In this document: piece after piece, positions 52,401-61,769 of the stretch
Layout: each line of letters opens with the position of its first letter
How positions within the stretch are numbered: position 1 is the first letter of the stretch
Notes under the pieces: model-generated
Database searches by the model: none
What the model was told of the DNA's origin: nothing
Seen by the model: the letters and a program-made list of their open reading frames with translations, nothing else
Source: an uncultured Desulfobacter sp.
GTDB lineage: Bacteria; Desulfobacterota; Desulfobacteria; Desulfobacterales; Desulfobacteraceae
NCBI RefSeq assembly: GCF_963664415.1
Contig: NZ_OY761445.1
Coordinates: 2,940,501 to 3,004,500, forward strand
Reading direction: 5' to 3'
Length of the DNA stretch: 64,000 bases
Made by a program: the position numbers and the translations under genes

Positions 52401-54335
52401 TCGCCCATCGTGGTCCAGGCCACCATGCCGCGTTTTCTTTCCTGCGGCGACCAGGGCTTTATCATGCTGGAACTAAATAATTTAACAAATATCGTCCAAA
52501 ATATAACCCTGGAAACGGACATCTTCGGGCCGGTATCTTTCACGGGACAAACCAATCAGACGTTAGCGCTTGAACCCCATAAACGTAAACACCTCAGGCT
52601 GCCGATTACGGCAGGCACCATAGCGGACCGGGCACACATCACCTGCCGGATCAAAGGCATCCAGGGCCGGGATGTATCACCGGAAATGACCAAAACCTGG
52701 TTTTTGGAAACCCGGTCGCCCTATCCCCATAAGACCCGGATCCGACATAAACTGCTAACCCCGGGGCAGCAGTTTTCCACGCCCCCTGCCGACCTGAACA
52801 CCCTGGTGCCGGATACGGTAACCGTGATGGCCGACCTGGACTCAGAGCCGCCGGTGAACCTGGCCCAGCATGTCAGCGAATTGCTTGCCTATCCGTATGG
52901 ATGTCTGGAGCAAACCGTATCAGGCTTTTTTCCCCATATACTGCTTTCCTTTGATCAATTTGCACACTTGGGGGTTGAAGCCGGCACCCAAGAAAGTACC
53001 AGTAAAAAAATCAGGCTTGGCATCCAGCGCCTGCTTGAAAAACAGAAAAGCTCCGGCGCCTTTGGCCTGTGGAGTTCCCAAAGCCCGGAAAGCCCCTGGC
53101 TGACGGCCTACGCCACCCATATGATGGTTGAAGCTGTGGACGCAGGTTATGAAGTTCCGGTGAATGCGGTGAAAAAGGCATTTAAACGCCTTACCGTATA
53201 TGTTCGCCGGCCCAAATCCATTCCCTGTTCGGGATGGATGGACTGCACAATGTTCAGGGCGTCCACCCGGGCCTATGCCGCATTTGTTCTTGCCCGGGTC
53301 AATTCTTTAGGACTTGCGGATGCCAGAAACGTCTATGCCTATGTGAAAGCCAACCACCCCACCCCCTTGGGTCTGGTCCATGCAGGCACGGCACTTGGGC
53401 TTGCCGGTGACAGAGCAAAGGCATTTGAGGCTTTTGACCTGGCCCTGAAAACCCGACGGGATGATAAACGGGTGTATGGAGGCGACTACGGTTCCAATGT
53501 CCGGGACCTTGCGGCGGCTTACTATTTTGTCACCACCTATTTTGCCGACTACAGGTTCCGGGGCGTGTTCCTCCACGATCTCTCAGCCGAGTTGAACCAA
53601 AGACAATGGCTCTCCACCCAGGAACGCAACAGCCTGGTCATGGCAGGGGCGGCCAAACTGGCCCATCCGGCCGGGGCATGGGCTGCCGATGTAATTGTAG
53701 GGGAAAAAACCGGCCCACACACCGGCAAGGGTCCGGGCCGAATAATATTCACAAAAGGCACTGCAGCCGGAGGCTTCACCGTGAAGAACACCGGCAAGTC
53801 CAATCTTTATCTCGATCTTGTGCTTACGGGCTACCCAAACAGTTTGCCCGCCTCCCAAAGCAATGGTGTCAGCATTTCCAGGCAGTTTTTGGATACCAAC
53901 GCGAAACCTGTGGATATTTCCAAGCTGACGTCCGGAGACCGAATCATTGTGGCGTTAAAGGTTCAATCCAAAAAACAACGACTACCCCATGCCCTGGTGG
54001 TGGACATGCTGCCTGCCGGATTTGAGCTGGAAGATCCCAATGTGTCCGGCTCATTCCTTATTAATGATATAAAGGTCGACGACAAAACCATTTCCCAGTG
54101 GCATAAAGATTATAAAACGGCACACACCGAGTATAGGGATGACAGATTTATAACAGCCCTGAATCTTGGATACAGTGAGACCTGCCGGATTTTCTATGCT
54201 GTCCGGGTGGTCAGCCCTGGTGTTTTCAAACTGCCGCCGCCACTGGTGGAAGATATGTACCGGCCCTATATCCGAGGCGTGGGTAGAACCGTTGTCCAGA
54301 CCCATGTCACTTCTCCTGTTGTCAATAAAAACTGA
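49479..54335 (+). CDS. bacterial alpha-2-macroglobulin with thioester
   Basis: 1,618 residues. Signal peptide 'LSLCLLLFTVQGIAHSAE'; the cysteine in it is not in a good lipobox, so a soluble periplasmic form is more likely than the lipoprotein of E. coli YfhM. Macroglobulin beta domains ('DVYRPGETV'-like 'GPRDIYRPGETVVIDGILRN'), bait region, and the thioester 'YPYGCLEQTVSGFFPH' (C1142, Q1145) within an alpha/alpha-toroid follow. It is thought to trap invading proteases. The gene is followed by pbpC, the standard partner, which would repair peptidoglycan after breach. Confidence 0.92.
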   Translation: MKHFQLFFLPILSLCLLLFTVQGIAHSAELEARFAGQQTVDGQNALAVTFSLPLDTKQDLSKYLRIIEQADATPVDGAWILAKDTQVAYFTQIKPDTAYTIHVAKGLASAQGKALAEKVIYEVTTRSAHPMIAFGSTGFILASDLVKGLPVDSLNIKQADIDFFRVRPDQLQDFKDEFWDATYLQYYQSDELAKIADLVYTGRWDLDIKKDLRTQVNIPITHIREIKTPGIYIAVLRGAGHYQYGYRMTWFSISDIGVHARVYDTSIRFFIQSLSTADPIGKAVIKGYDKEGKALFEQSTNEDGLCVIKGHFEKLALVSVSKKNNISLMAMDTPALDLSEFAMGDAMFRPLELFVYGPRDIYRPGETVVIDGILRNQDGRPAPVIKVAAKVVQPDGKTIREFTWKPGKDNHFNTGFQLPANALTGKWRVTFANGKDQFEEYPFLVSEFLPERMKLVIDQADNTILSPDKDLAIQIQGDFLYGAPASGSRANAVIHVKQARNLFKKTLPGFEFGDITDLVNTTYTCDDIRLDETGKGLINVDNQWKDVTSPHWVTANVSLYDSGERPVVRNASWQVWPAQNLVGIRNMSGTEEDPNQVPNNNTAKFEVILADTQGQLKAAQSLKVTVIREHREYYWEYKDDGWHWGSNSQFYPVDRFDLDIPDQSKAQVNVPVEWGGYRLEINNPATGLTTSKSIWAGWRPEGQGPKDMNRPDRVDLTLDKQGYRAGETARVTVKAPQGGKGFLFVDGAENLLTLPIDIPAHGKEISVPIDPAWARHDLYVSALVIRPGESRKAKLPKRSVGLIHLPLDRTDRRMNIDIQAPEKTEPNRRVDVTVNLTDADGKPAKHAMVTLAAVDTGILNLTRFKTPDPFGYFFQPRQYSPEIHDIYQKLIEAADGSYAKMRFGGDMATLTRGGDRPSTDVQIVAIHQKAIDADAGGKAVFHLDLPDFDGQVRIMAIAHTNNTFGSGDKEMILASPIVVQATMPRFLSCGDQGFIMLELNNLTNIVQNITLETDIFGPVSFTGQTNQTLALEPHKRKHLRLPITAGTIADRAHITCRIKGIQGRDVSPEMTKTWFLETRSPYPHKTRIRHKLLTPGQQFSTPPADLNTLVPDTVTVMADLDSEPPVNLAQHVSELLAYPYGCLEQTVSGFFPHILLSFDQFAHLGVEAGTQESTSKKIRLGIQRLLEKQKSSGAFGLWSSQSPESPWLTAYATHMMVEAVDAGYEVPVNAVKKAFKRLTVYVRRPKSIPCSGWMDCTMFRASTRAYAAFVLARVNSLGLADARNVYAYVKANHPTPLGLVHAGTALGLAGDRAKAFEAFDLALKTRRDDKRVYGGDYGSNVRDLAAAYYFVTTYFADYRFRGVFLHDLSAELNQRQWLSTQERNSLVMAGAAKLAHPAGAWAADVIVGEKTGPHTGKGPGRIIFTKGTAAGGFTVKNTGKSNLYLDLVLTGYPNSLPASQSNGVSISRQFLDTNAKPVDISKLTSGDRIIVALKVQSKKQRLPHALVVDMLPAGFELEDPNVSGSFLINDIKVDDKTISQWHKDYKTAHTEYRDDRFITALNLGYSETCRIFYAVRVVSPGVFKLPPPLVEDMYRPYIRGVGRTVVQTHVTSPVVNKN

Positions 54336-54397
54336 CATGAAAGCCAGCACGGTTCGGATAAAAAAAGAATTTCCCGGATTTGAGATCTGCCTGGCCA

Positions 54398-56779
54398 ATG
54401 GGTGAAACAACACGGTGTATGATCCAAAAAGCCGGAACAATTGCCGGAATTTTGTTTTTAATTGTCGCGGCATGCGGTGTGTGTTTTATTGGGCTGGATC
54501 ATTTGTTCCCCTTTGACACCACGGGGCGTCCCGTATCCACGGTTATTGTGGACCGCCACCAGACTCCATTGCGGGCTTTTGCCGACAAAAACGGGGTGTG
54601 GCGGTACCCGGCAAGGCCCGAACAGGTCTCTTCATTATACCTTCAAGCACTTCTGGCCTATGAAGACCGCTGGTTCTATTATCACCCCGGTATCAACCCC
54701 CTGGCCATATGCCGGGCGTTTACCCAGAACCTGAACCATCGCCGGATCGTGTCCGGTGGATCTACGCTGACCATGCAGACCGCCCGGATTCTTGATATCA
54801 GCAGGCAAGGTAGCAGGCCCTCATCCCCAGGCTTTTTCCCACGCATGGGTGTCAAACTGTGCCAGACATTCAGAGCGCTTCAGCTTGAATACCACTTTTC
54901 CAAAACTGAAATTCTTGGCTTATATCTTACCCATGCCCCGTTTGGCGCCAATATCCAAGGAATCCAAGCCGCCTGCTACACCTGGCTGGGCAAGGATGCA
55001 AAGGAAATGACCCGGTCCGAAGCCGCGCTTATGGCCGTACTGCCCCAGGCACCCTCCAGATACCGGCCCGACCGCCATCCGGACAGGGCGGCCAAGGCCC
55101 GGGACAAGGTGCTTGACCGGATGGAAAATTTCAGTATCTGGACCACAGACCAGATCAAAGCAGCCAAAGAGGAACCGGTCATCGCCTTCCGGTTTCCCAC
55201 ATCCATGACAGCCCCCCTGGCCGCCCGGCGTCTGAAAACCGTTTACCCGGATGCTGAAGTCATCCATACCTTTATTGATGAAAACCTGCAGATGCACATG
55301 GCAGATCTTTTGCAGTCATACATGGAAAGGCTGCCCCCCAAACAGTCCGGTGCCGTGATGGTGGTCAATCACAAAACTTTGGAAATCGAAGCCTATGCCG
55401 GGTCTGCAGACTTTTTCAATACATCCAGACATGGTCATGTGGATATGATAAAAGCCCTGAGGTCGCCGGGTTCCACATTAAAACCCTTTATTTACGGCCT
55501 ATCCATGGACCAGGGTCTGATTCATTCCCATTCCATGCTCCTGGACGTGCCAAGATACAAAAAAGACTATAACCCGGGCAATTTCACCCGGGGATTTTCA
55601 GGGCCTGTTACGGTGACCCGGGCGTTGCAGGATTCGTTGAACCTTCCGGCGGTCCAGGTGCTGGAGGCCTATGGTCCGGGCCGTTTCCATGACAGATTGT
55701 GCAACGCAGGGGCCCGGTTTCAATTCCAAGGCAAACCCAATCTCTCCATGGCCCTGGGCGGAGTGGGCACAAGCCTTGAGTCCCTGATGACCCTGTATAC
55801 GGCCATCGGGCGCGGCGGTATTGCCGGAAAGCCGCGGTTAACACCTAAAGAACCTGTTCAGGAAAGGTATCTGATGAGTCCCGGTGCAGCCTTTATCATC
55901 CGGGACATCCTGTCCCGGCCTTTTCCGGGCAGACAGGGGGTGGGACGGCTGTCCGGTGCATTGTCTATGGCATGGAAAACCGGTACCAGCTACGGATTCA
56001 GAGATGCTTTGGCCATGGGTCTTAAAGGGGATTACACGGTGGGGGTATGGATCGGCCGGCCCGACGGCTCCCCATCGCCGGGACAGTATGGGGCTATCAC
56101 TGCGCTTCCTCTTCTGGGCCAGGTAATGGAGAGCTTAACGCCCGGTGCGGGAACACGGAAACCGCCGGAAAGCGTATCAAAAGAGACCATCTGCTGGCCG
56201 TCCGGCATTGCCGCATCCGAGAGCCCAGGCCGGGCAACGGGTGCCTGTGCCAAAAAATTTGAAGCCTGGATACTGGACGGACAGATTCCAGGAACCATGA
56301 CCGGAGAGACAGGCCTTGCCGCCCCTCTAATCCGGACATTCTGGATAGACAGTCAGGGGATGCGGGCAACACCGGTCTGCGGAGGTATTGAAAAAAAAAC
56401 CGTGGTCTTGTGGCCATGGCAGGCCGAGCCATTCATTCCGGCCCATTGGCGGCAGGCGTCCGTACTGCCCAAAGATTCACCCGTCTGCCGCAATATAGCG
56501 CCCCTGACACTGCCTGCCATACGAATTATTTCAATTTCAGACAACAGCATCCTGACCCGCCAGCCGGGAAAGGCCGGTCCGCCGACCATCCCCTTAAGGA
56601 CCCTGGGCGGCAGGGGCGAACGCCAGTGGTTCCTGAACCAAAAGCCCCTGATGAGTGGAGACCGATCAGCACCGTTTTTTATGCCCATGCCGGTGCCGGG
56701 ACAGTATCATCTGTCCGTGGTGGATGAATCCGGCAGTTTTGATCAGGTCTGTTTCTCCGTCATAGAACTCAATCCCTGA
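54398..56779 (+). CDS. pbpC: penicillin-binding protein 1C
   Basis: About 793 residues; possible starts are 54380 (TTG), 54398 (ATG) and 54419 (ATG), none with a strong ribosome site. One N-terminal anchor helix. Glycosyltransferase domain GT51: 'LLAYEDRWFYYHPGINPLA' (catalytic Glu), 'SGGSTLTMQTARIL'. Transpeptidase domain: 'RSPGSTLKPFIYG' (SxxK), 'LQDSLNLPAVQ' (SxN), 'AWKTGTSYGFRDA' (KTGT). C-terminal BiPBP_C domain about 690-790. It polymerises and crosslinks peptidoglycan in the periplasm. It starts about 60 bp after the macroglobulin stop, as in many proteobacteria. Confidence 0.92.
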   Translation: MGETTRCMIQKAGTIAGILFLIVAACGVCFIGLDHLFPFDTTGRPVSTVIVDRHQTPLRAFADKNGVWRYPARPEQVSSLYLQALLAYEDRWFYYHPGINPLAICRAFTQNLNHRRIVSGGSTLTMQTARILDISRQGSRPSSPGFFPRMGVKLCQTFRALQLEYHFSKTEILGLYLTHAPFGANIQGIQAACYTWLGKDAKEMTRSEAALMAVLPQAPSRYRPDRHPDRAAKARDKVLDRMENFSIWTTDQIKAAKEEPVIAFRFPTSMTAPLAARRLKTVYPDAEVIHTFIDENLQMHMADLLQSYMERLPPKQSGAVMVVNHKTLEIEAYAGSADFFNTSRHGHVDMIKALRSPGSTLKPFIYGLSMDQGLIHSHSMLLDVPRYKKDYNPGNFTRGFSGPVTVTRALQDSLNLPAVQVLEAYGPGRFHDRLCNAGARFQFQGKPNLSMALGGVGTSLESLMTLYTAIGRGGIAGKPRLTPKEPVQERYLMSPGAAFIIRDILSRPFPGRQGVGRLSGALSMAWKTGTSYGFRDALAMGLKGDYTVGVWIGRPDGSPSPGQYGAITALPLLGQVMESLTPGAGTRKPPESVSKETICWPSGIAASESPGRATGACAKKFEAWILDGQIPGTMTGETGLAAPLIRTFWIDSQGMRATPVCGGIEKKTVVLWPWQAEPFIPAHWRQASVLPKDSPVCRNIAPLTLPAIRIISISDNSILTRQPGKAGPPTIPLRTLGGRGERQWFLNQKPLMSGDRSAPFFMPMPVPGQYHLSVVDESGSFDQVCFSVIELNP

Positions 56780-56802
56780 TGGCAAAACTTTTTACGGGGC
56801 CA

Positions 56803-57447
56803 TCAAATGTGTCGGATATAATTCAATTCCAAGGGAGATGAAATACAGCGGCCGGCACCAGAGTCTTCCAGATCCTGCCGGCTGCCGTATCCCCAGAGAA
56901 CGCCTAATCCGTAAATGCCGTTCTCTTTTGCGCCGACCATATCATAAGCGGTGTCACCTACCATTACCGTATCAACAGGGTCAAGCCCCTCCTGCTCCAA
57001 AATATAGGCAATTAAAGCGGTCTTATCTGCCCTTGTTCCGTCCATCTCAGCGCCGTGAACCGACTTGAAAAAGGGGGCCAGATCAAAATGATCAATGATT
57101 TTCTCTGCAAAAAGCCTGACTTTTGAGGTGGCAACGAAAAGGGTATACCCGTCTTCCTTCAGGCCATTTAGCGCCTCAGGGATGGTTTCGTATACCTGAT
57201 TTTCAAACATACCGATTTTTTGAAAACGTTCCCTGTAAATCATCACAGCTTTTTGCGCCTGATCCATATCACCATCCAGAAGTTTGCAAAAGCTATCCAG
57301 CAACGGTGGACCAATACACCAGCCAAGGCTTTTGGCTTCCGGGGTTTTGGCCTTCAATTTTTCAAGGGCATAAATAATACATGTCGTGATCCCTTCAAAC
57401 GGGTCTGTCAACGTACCGTCCAAATCAAATAAGATATTTTTTTTCAT
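56803..57447 (-). CDS. HAD-family phosphatase, phosphoglycolate phosphatase-like
   Basis: 214 residues, cytosolic. HAD motifs: I 'LFDLDGTLTDPFEGI', II 'LFVATSKV', III lysine in 'TRADKTALI', IV 'TVMVGDTAYDMVGAKENG'. The cap domain type and 'IGPPLLDSF' resemble Gph/PGMB-like phosphatases, which remove phosphate from phosphoglycolate or similar small molecules. It lies 16 bp downstream of the subtilase gene on the same strand and may be cotranscribed. It is convergent with pbpC (23 bp), with an inverted TGATGG/CCATCA pair between them. Confidence 0.82.
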   Translation of the reverse strand: MKKNILFDLDGTLTDPFEGITTCIIYALEKLKAKTPEAKSLGWCIGPPLLDSFCKLLDGDMDQAQKAVMIYRERFQKIGMFENQVYETIPEALNGLKEDGYTLFVATSKVRLFAEKIIDHFDLAPFFKSVHGAEMDGTRADKTALIAYILEQEGLDPVDTVMVGDTAYDMVGAKENGIYGLGVLWGYGSRQDLEDSGAGRCISSPLELNYIRHI

Positions 57448-57463
57448 AATTTCATCTACGGTC

Positions 57464-58849
57464 CTAATCCGAATTCATCAACTCTGCTGCATCAATGGTT
57501 TTGGTTCCCGGGTGTTTCCTTAAGTAGTCGGCGATTTTACCGGCAAGGTAGGCTGTGGAGATAGATGTACCGGCATAGGTTCCCGGATCGCCGTTGTATC
57601 CAACGGGAAGGGATGCAAAGCCGGGAGCGGCTAAATCCACGAAATCACCGTAGTTGGACATTTCCCAGGTTTTACCGTCAGGCCCCAGCGCGGAAACTGC
57701 GATCACGGATTCATAGGCCGCTGGATACACAGGGTCTCCGGTGGGTGAATTGCCGGCCGCAGCCACCACCACCAGCCCCTTTGACGCAGCGTAATTAACG
57801 GCTGTTTCCAAAAAAGCCGAGTCTGTTTCGGAGCCCCAGCTCATACTTAACACTTTTGCATCATTTTCCAATGCATATTCAATACTTGTCATGAGCGTTG
57901 AATTTGAGGTAAATCCATTATCATCAAAGGCCCGAACCGACAAAACCGGATTGGAAAACTCGTCTGGATTCACGCCCACAGGGCTGACCTGGCCCGATGC
58001 AATCAACGCCATCTGGGTGCCGTGCCCAAGATTGTCTGAAATTGAACATTCCGGATCCAGGGCATCAAAGCTGCCCTGGATATACCCTTGTGATGCATAT
58101 GTTTCCATAAGACCGGTATCCAGAACGGCTACGGCAAATGAAGAGGGTGTAGATCCCATGTCCGATTGTGCCTGTGCGTCAGCGGATTCACTTAGTCCCG
58201 TGACCCTTGGTGTGCCCCCAGCCCGATAAGCATAATCCGGCTCTGCCATCCCTGCAATACCTTCCTGTTTAAGTCTTGCCAGGATCTCATTGAGATCAGC
58301 ATCGCCCTGTAAAATCAGGGCGTAGATCCCAAGGTACGTGTTGACACTTGTGATTCCGGCATTTAAGTCTTCAATAAGTTTATTGACTTTGCGGGTGGAA
58401 ACCTGCCGGTTAAAGGTCAGTAAAATTCTGTTTTTGACATAATAGGCACCTGTTTTGGGATCCTGGGCGATGTCCAGATTTTTTGAGGCCCGGAGGGTTT
58501 GCACTGATTCTGTTTTCCCGGGACGGAACACAACAATTTCAGACAGCCTGGGATCGCCATTTAGGTTTTTGGCCCATATATAAGAGTGGTTAAGCCCTGC
58601 CAGGATCTCATCGAAGCCATCCTGGATCTCTTTGCCAGTGAATTCCTTTGAGATCAAAGGATTAATCCCAGGATCTATCCTGATTTTAATTCCGGCCATT
58701 GCCGCCTGTTTGAGTAGATCCTGAAGCGGCGTATTCTCAGCGGTCACACAGAGCCGATCGTTAATAATGGTTAAAGAAGCAGTCTGGCAGACACTGATGA
58801 CAGGCAGAACAATAAAAAAGAAAACAATAATCCACACTATTTTTTTCAT
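57464..58849 (-). CDS. secreted subtilisin-family (S8) serine protease
   Basis: 461 residues. Signal peptide 'WIIVFFFIVLPVISVCQTA'. Residues about 25-110 look like a secretin/STN-type domain ('NTPLQDLLKQAAMAGIKIRI', 'DGFDEILAGLNHSYIWAKN'). About 140-205 resemble an I9-type propeptide. The catalytic triad is complete: 'FAVAVLDTGLM' (Asp), 'NLGHGTQMALIAS' (His), 'GTSISTAYLAGKIA' (Ser), with the oxyanion asparagine in 'VVAAAGNSPTGD'. Exported and probably self-processed. An STN-like domain ahead of a subtilase is unusual. The gene lies downstream of a C25 peptidase gene on the same strand. Confidence 0.88.
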   Translation of the reverse strand: MKKIVWIIVFFFIVLPVISVCQTASLTIINDRLCVTAENTPLQDLLKQAAMAGIKIRIDPGINPLISKEFTGKEIQDGFDEILAGLNHSYIWAKNLNGDPRLSEIVVFRPGKTESVQTLRASKNLDIAQDPKTGAYYVKNRILLTFNRQVSTRKVNKLIEDLNAGITSVNTYLGIYALILQGDADLNEILARLKQEGIAGMAEPDYAYRAGGTPRVTGLSESADAQAQSDMGSTPSSFAVAVLDTGLMETYASQGYIQGSFDALDPECSISDNLGHGTQMALIASGQVSPVGVNPDEFSNPVLSVRAFDDNGFTSNSTLMTSIEYALENDAKVLSMSWGSETDSAFLETAVNYAASKGLVVVAAAGNSPTGDPVYPAAYESVIAVSALGPDGKTWEMSNYGDFVDLAAPGFASLPVGYNGDPGTYAGTSISTAYLAGKIADYLRKHPGTKTIDAAELMNSD

Positions 58850-59014
58850 AATTCAATCTCCTGAGCGTCTACATTACCTCCTGCAGGATCTTGTGTAAAT
58901 TAAAGTTTTCGTTAGCCGGAGCCGGAAGGGAAACTGTCAACTTGAGGAGGAGCACTTAGGAATAAATTTTGAGAAACCATGAATGGACCGTTCGAGCATT
59001 GGAAGGCCTGTCAG

Positions 59015-61159
59015 CTATTGTGAGAAACTGCACCCAAAACGCTGGGCAAGCTCCCATAAATCAGGGACGGTGGTTGACGCCCTGCTGACAAATGCCGCCA
59101 GGTCTTCCCCGTCGATATCCCTGTCCAGATCAGAATCCTGGGGTAGCTTAACCATAACCCTTGTGAAGGGATCGCCCATGAGATTCAATGAAAACTGCAG
59201 CCATCGATTGGAACCGTAAAACAGTGAATCCGGAGCCTTTGCCATTTTGTGGGAGGCAAATACGGCACCGATGCGTTTGCCGAACACAGTCGGATCTGCA
59301 CTGGTGCCGGTAATGCTTAAAAGATCCTCATCGTAATACAACATTTTAAAAAATTCTTCAGCATACTGAAAGGAGGGGCCATAAAAAAGAGTTTCCGAGT
59401 CCAAGTAACTGTAACCCCAGCTATACCGTGAAGAGCCTATGTAGGCCACAGCACCGCCTTCAGCATTCCTGATAAAGGCTTCTGAAAGGCCAGGGTCAAC
59501 GGTTGATGTATAACCGTCTGTTAAATTGATTTGCGAATCAAACCAGTTGGTACTGCAGGCCATGGTATAAACGATACCTTGGTAATCCTGGTTGACAAGA
59601 GCCCCGGCCGTACTTGAAAAAAATTTGTCACCGCTTTCCACGCTGAAAACATTATTGTTGCCATGGGTGGCCACCCAGATGACGCCGTAGCCGAAGTTGT
59701 TGATCTGATCCGATATATTGTCTTTGGTTACATCATAATTAGCGCCGCCGGAAAAGTCAGTGCCCGTGTCATAAAACCGGTACTTGTTTGCCGGCAATAC
59801 AAACGATCGGTCTTCATGGACACGGGCCCAGAGTTCTTCACTCTTCCAGTCGGCGTCACTCCTGTCTAAATTGGATGCCCACATCTCAACTCCCATAAAC
59901 AGGGCGGCCTCATGAAAAGAAGGATCATAAACAGCTGTTTCATATGCTATGGTTTTAGATGCAAACACTTGGGCATCAGTCCCGGATCTGACCGGAGCCC
60001 TGCCCACAAACAGATCAGGATAGAGATCTATGCTGTCGCCCTTAGCTACAATTTCACAGGGAATGGCATCCCCGTCATCATTCCAGTTCATGTCATCCAG
60101 GCCTGCATAATAAAGATCCGTGGGGATTGTCAGATCGGTTGAACCCCCGCCGTTGACAGATCCATAGCAGTCATGATCCGGAACAATGGTATCATCCCCG
60201 CCCAAAAGGACCCACAAGGTGCCTTTATTTTCTGCATAATCCAGAATACACTTCTTAATTTTTACCTGTTGGCTGGATCCATCATAGTTTGCGTAGATAT
60301 CTTCCACTGTCACAATATCCACGGTCAGACCCATTGCCGCCCTATGATCGGCCAGGAGCTGGAATTCATCTTCAAGCGCCTGTGCCGTGATAATCAGATA
60401 ATCACAGGCCGTGGAATCAATGGATGTAGTTTGTGCAGACGCAGACACTGTCGTTGATTCCAGATCTTCGGGGTTAACAACGGCATCGGCAATATAGCTG
60501 TCAATAAGGGTTTCAGACCTTGCCGTTTGGAAAGACGTTGAAGGCTCTGCGGTCGTTTCCGGTCTTAAAATCACAGATAATTGAAGGGATGTGGTTATAG
60601 TAAAGGTTCCGCTTTCCTCTGCTCCCGTGCTCGAGGACTCAAACTGGACCGGACTAAATCTGAATACCGCCATCCGGTGATTTCTGATCTTTGCCGTATG
60701 AACATATTCGATGGATTCCCGCCGGCCCGTTTTCTTAATTTTAAGGGGAACAAATGATTCTTTTTGGGAATTGCCGATATGACTCTCTTTTTGTTTTGGA
60801 AAAACCTTTGATACCGATTTACAGGCCTGTTGCAGATGCAAAATTTCCTTAATTTTATAAAATTCATACCCTTCCGGAATGAGAACGCGAATGAAGCGTG
60901 AAGGCAGCACCGGATCACCAGGCTCAACCGCGCTCTGGTCAAACCCATCAATCATGTAAAAATCATATCCGCCTTTCTGGACGATGTCCTTTTCCAAAGA
61001 TGAAATATCACATTGAACCATTAAGTTCACATTCCTTGTCCTGCCGGACAGTCTGGAGGGATCATAGTCCCGTGAAGCAATCTTTCCAACTTTAGGTGAA
61101 GCTGAAACAATTCCCGCAGAAAACATGACTATCAATAAGATATGCGATAAAATTTTCAT
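59015..61159 (-). CDS. C25 (gingipain-type) cysteine peptidase with C-terminal dockerin-like motif
   Basis: 714 residues. Signal peptide 'ILSHILLIVMFSAGIVSAS'; a C25 propeptide-like region to about 240; the peptidase domain from 'CDYLIITAQALEDEFQLLADH' with the catalytic His in 'WVATHGNNNVFS' and Cys in 'VYTMACSTNWFD'. The last 40 residues hold a dockerin-like calcium motif ('DSDLDRDIDGEDLAAFVSRAS', then 'LWELAQRFG'). It is much like the N-terminal motif of the Rhs protein at 3065. Exported; gingipains cleave after Arg or Lys, but specificity here is unknown. It is followed by a subtilase gene after 165 bp, suggesting a proteolytic pair. Confidence 0.87.
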   Translation of the reverse strand: MKILSHILLIVMFSAGIVSASPKVGKIASRDYDPSRLSGRTRNVNLMVQCDISSLEKDIVQKGGYDFYMIDGFDQSAVEPGDPVLPSRFIRVLIPEGYEFYKIKEILHLQQACKSVSKVFPKQKESHIGNSQKESFVPLKIKKTGRRESIEYVHTAKIRNHRMAVFRFSPVQFESSSTGAEESGTFTITTSLQLSVILRPETTAEPSTSFQTARSETLIDSYIADAVVNPEDLESTTVSASAQTTSIDSTACDYLIITAQALEDEFQLLADHRAAMGLTVDIVTVEDIYANYDGSSQQVKIKKCILDYAENKGTLWVLLGGDDTIVPDHDCYGSVNGGGSTDLTIPTDLYYAGLDDMNWNDDGDAIPCEIVAKGDSIDLYPDLFVGRAPVRSGTDAQVFASKTIAYETAVYDPSFHEAALFMGVEMWASNLDRSDADWKSEELWARVHEDRSFVLPANKYRFYDTGTDFSGGANYDVTKDNISDQINNFGYGVIWVATHGNNNVFSVESGDKFFSSTAGALVNQDYQGIVYTMACSTNWFDSQINLTDGYTSTVDPGLSEAFIRNAEGGAVAYIGSSRYSWGYSYLDSETLFYGPSFQYAEEFFKMLYYDEDLLSITGTSADPTVFGKRIGAVFASHKMAKAPDSLFYGSNRWLQFSLNLMGDPFTRVMVKLPQDSDLDRDIDGEDLAAFVSRASTTVPDLWELAQRFGCSFSQ

Positions 61160-61769
61160 AACATTTCCTTTTTGAATTTCGTTTGTTACAGGAATTAGGG
61201 CGTTATGGCCAAAAGGTGCCGGTATCGTTAATCAGCTTGGCCTATGCCTGTCTGACGCTGGGGATCAATATGTTTCAACGCGCGCAATATAATGTGGTTA
61301 CTCCGGCATAAGGGAAAAAACTGATTGGGATGTTTTGCCAAAACAATAATGAAAATTAAATCAAAAGCCCTCTTAGAAGAATGTCAATATTTGTTTAACC
61401 TCAAGGCATAAATTTTATTAACTACTTTAACATATTACATATTTTGAAAATTAATATTCTATACAGCGTAAAGATTGGGCTGACATGTCACGTGCAGAAA
61501 ACGGCGCTCACATTTCCTGATCATACCGAGAATAGGCAACGGTGATGATATTAAGCTATATTTTTATCTTCCCAAGCGGGTATTTCAAGACATTATATGT
61601 ATTTTATACACCATTTTTTCCAAAATCACCACATCCAATTCAAAGCCGTTGGGATATCCTACCGGGCTCAACAGTTCGGGCACAGACGTATTATATTCAG
61701 GGAATAATCTCCATATTAAATAAGCCTATGCGCCCGGAATCCAGAATAAAAGTAGCCGTGTATTGACTG
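61160..61769. other. 610-bp intergenic region without a recognised gene
   Basis: AT-rich, with the upstream region of the C25 gene at its left end. A 74-codon frame at 61542-61766 has no protein-like features and no ribosome site, so it was not called. Confidence 0.5.

Noticed and set aside
61542..61766. 74-codon frame upstream of the Nudix gene
   Set aside because: No ribosome site, no recognisable motif, composition like random AT-rich DNA.
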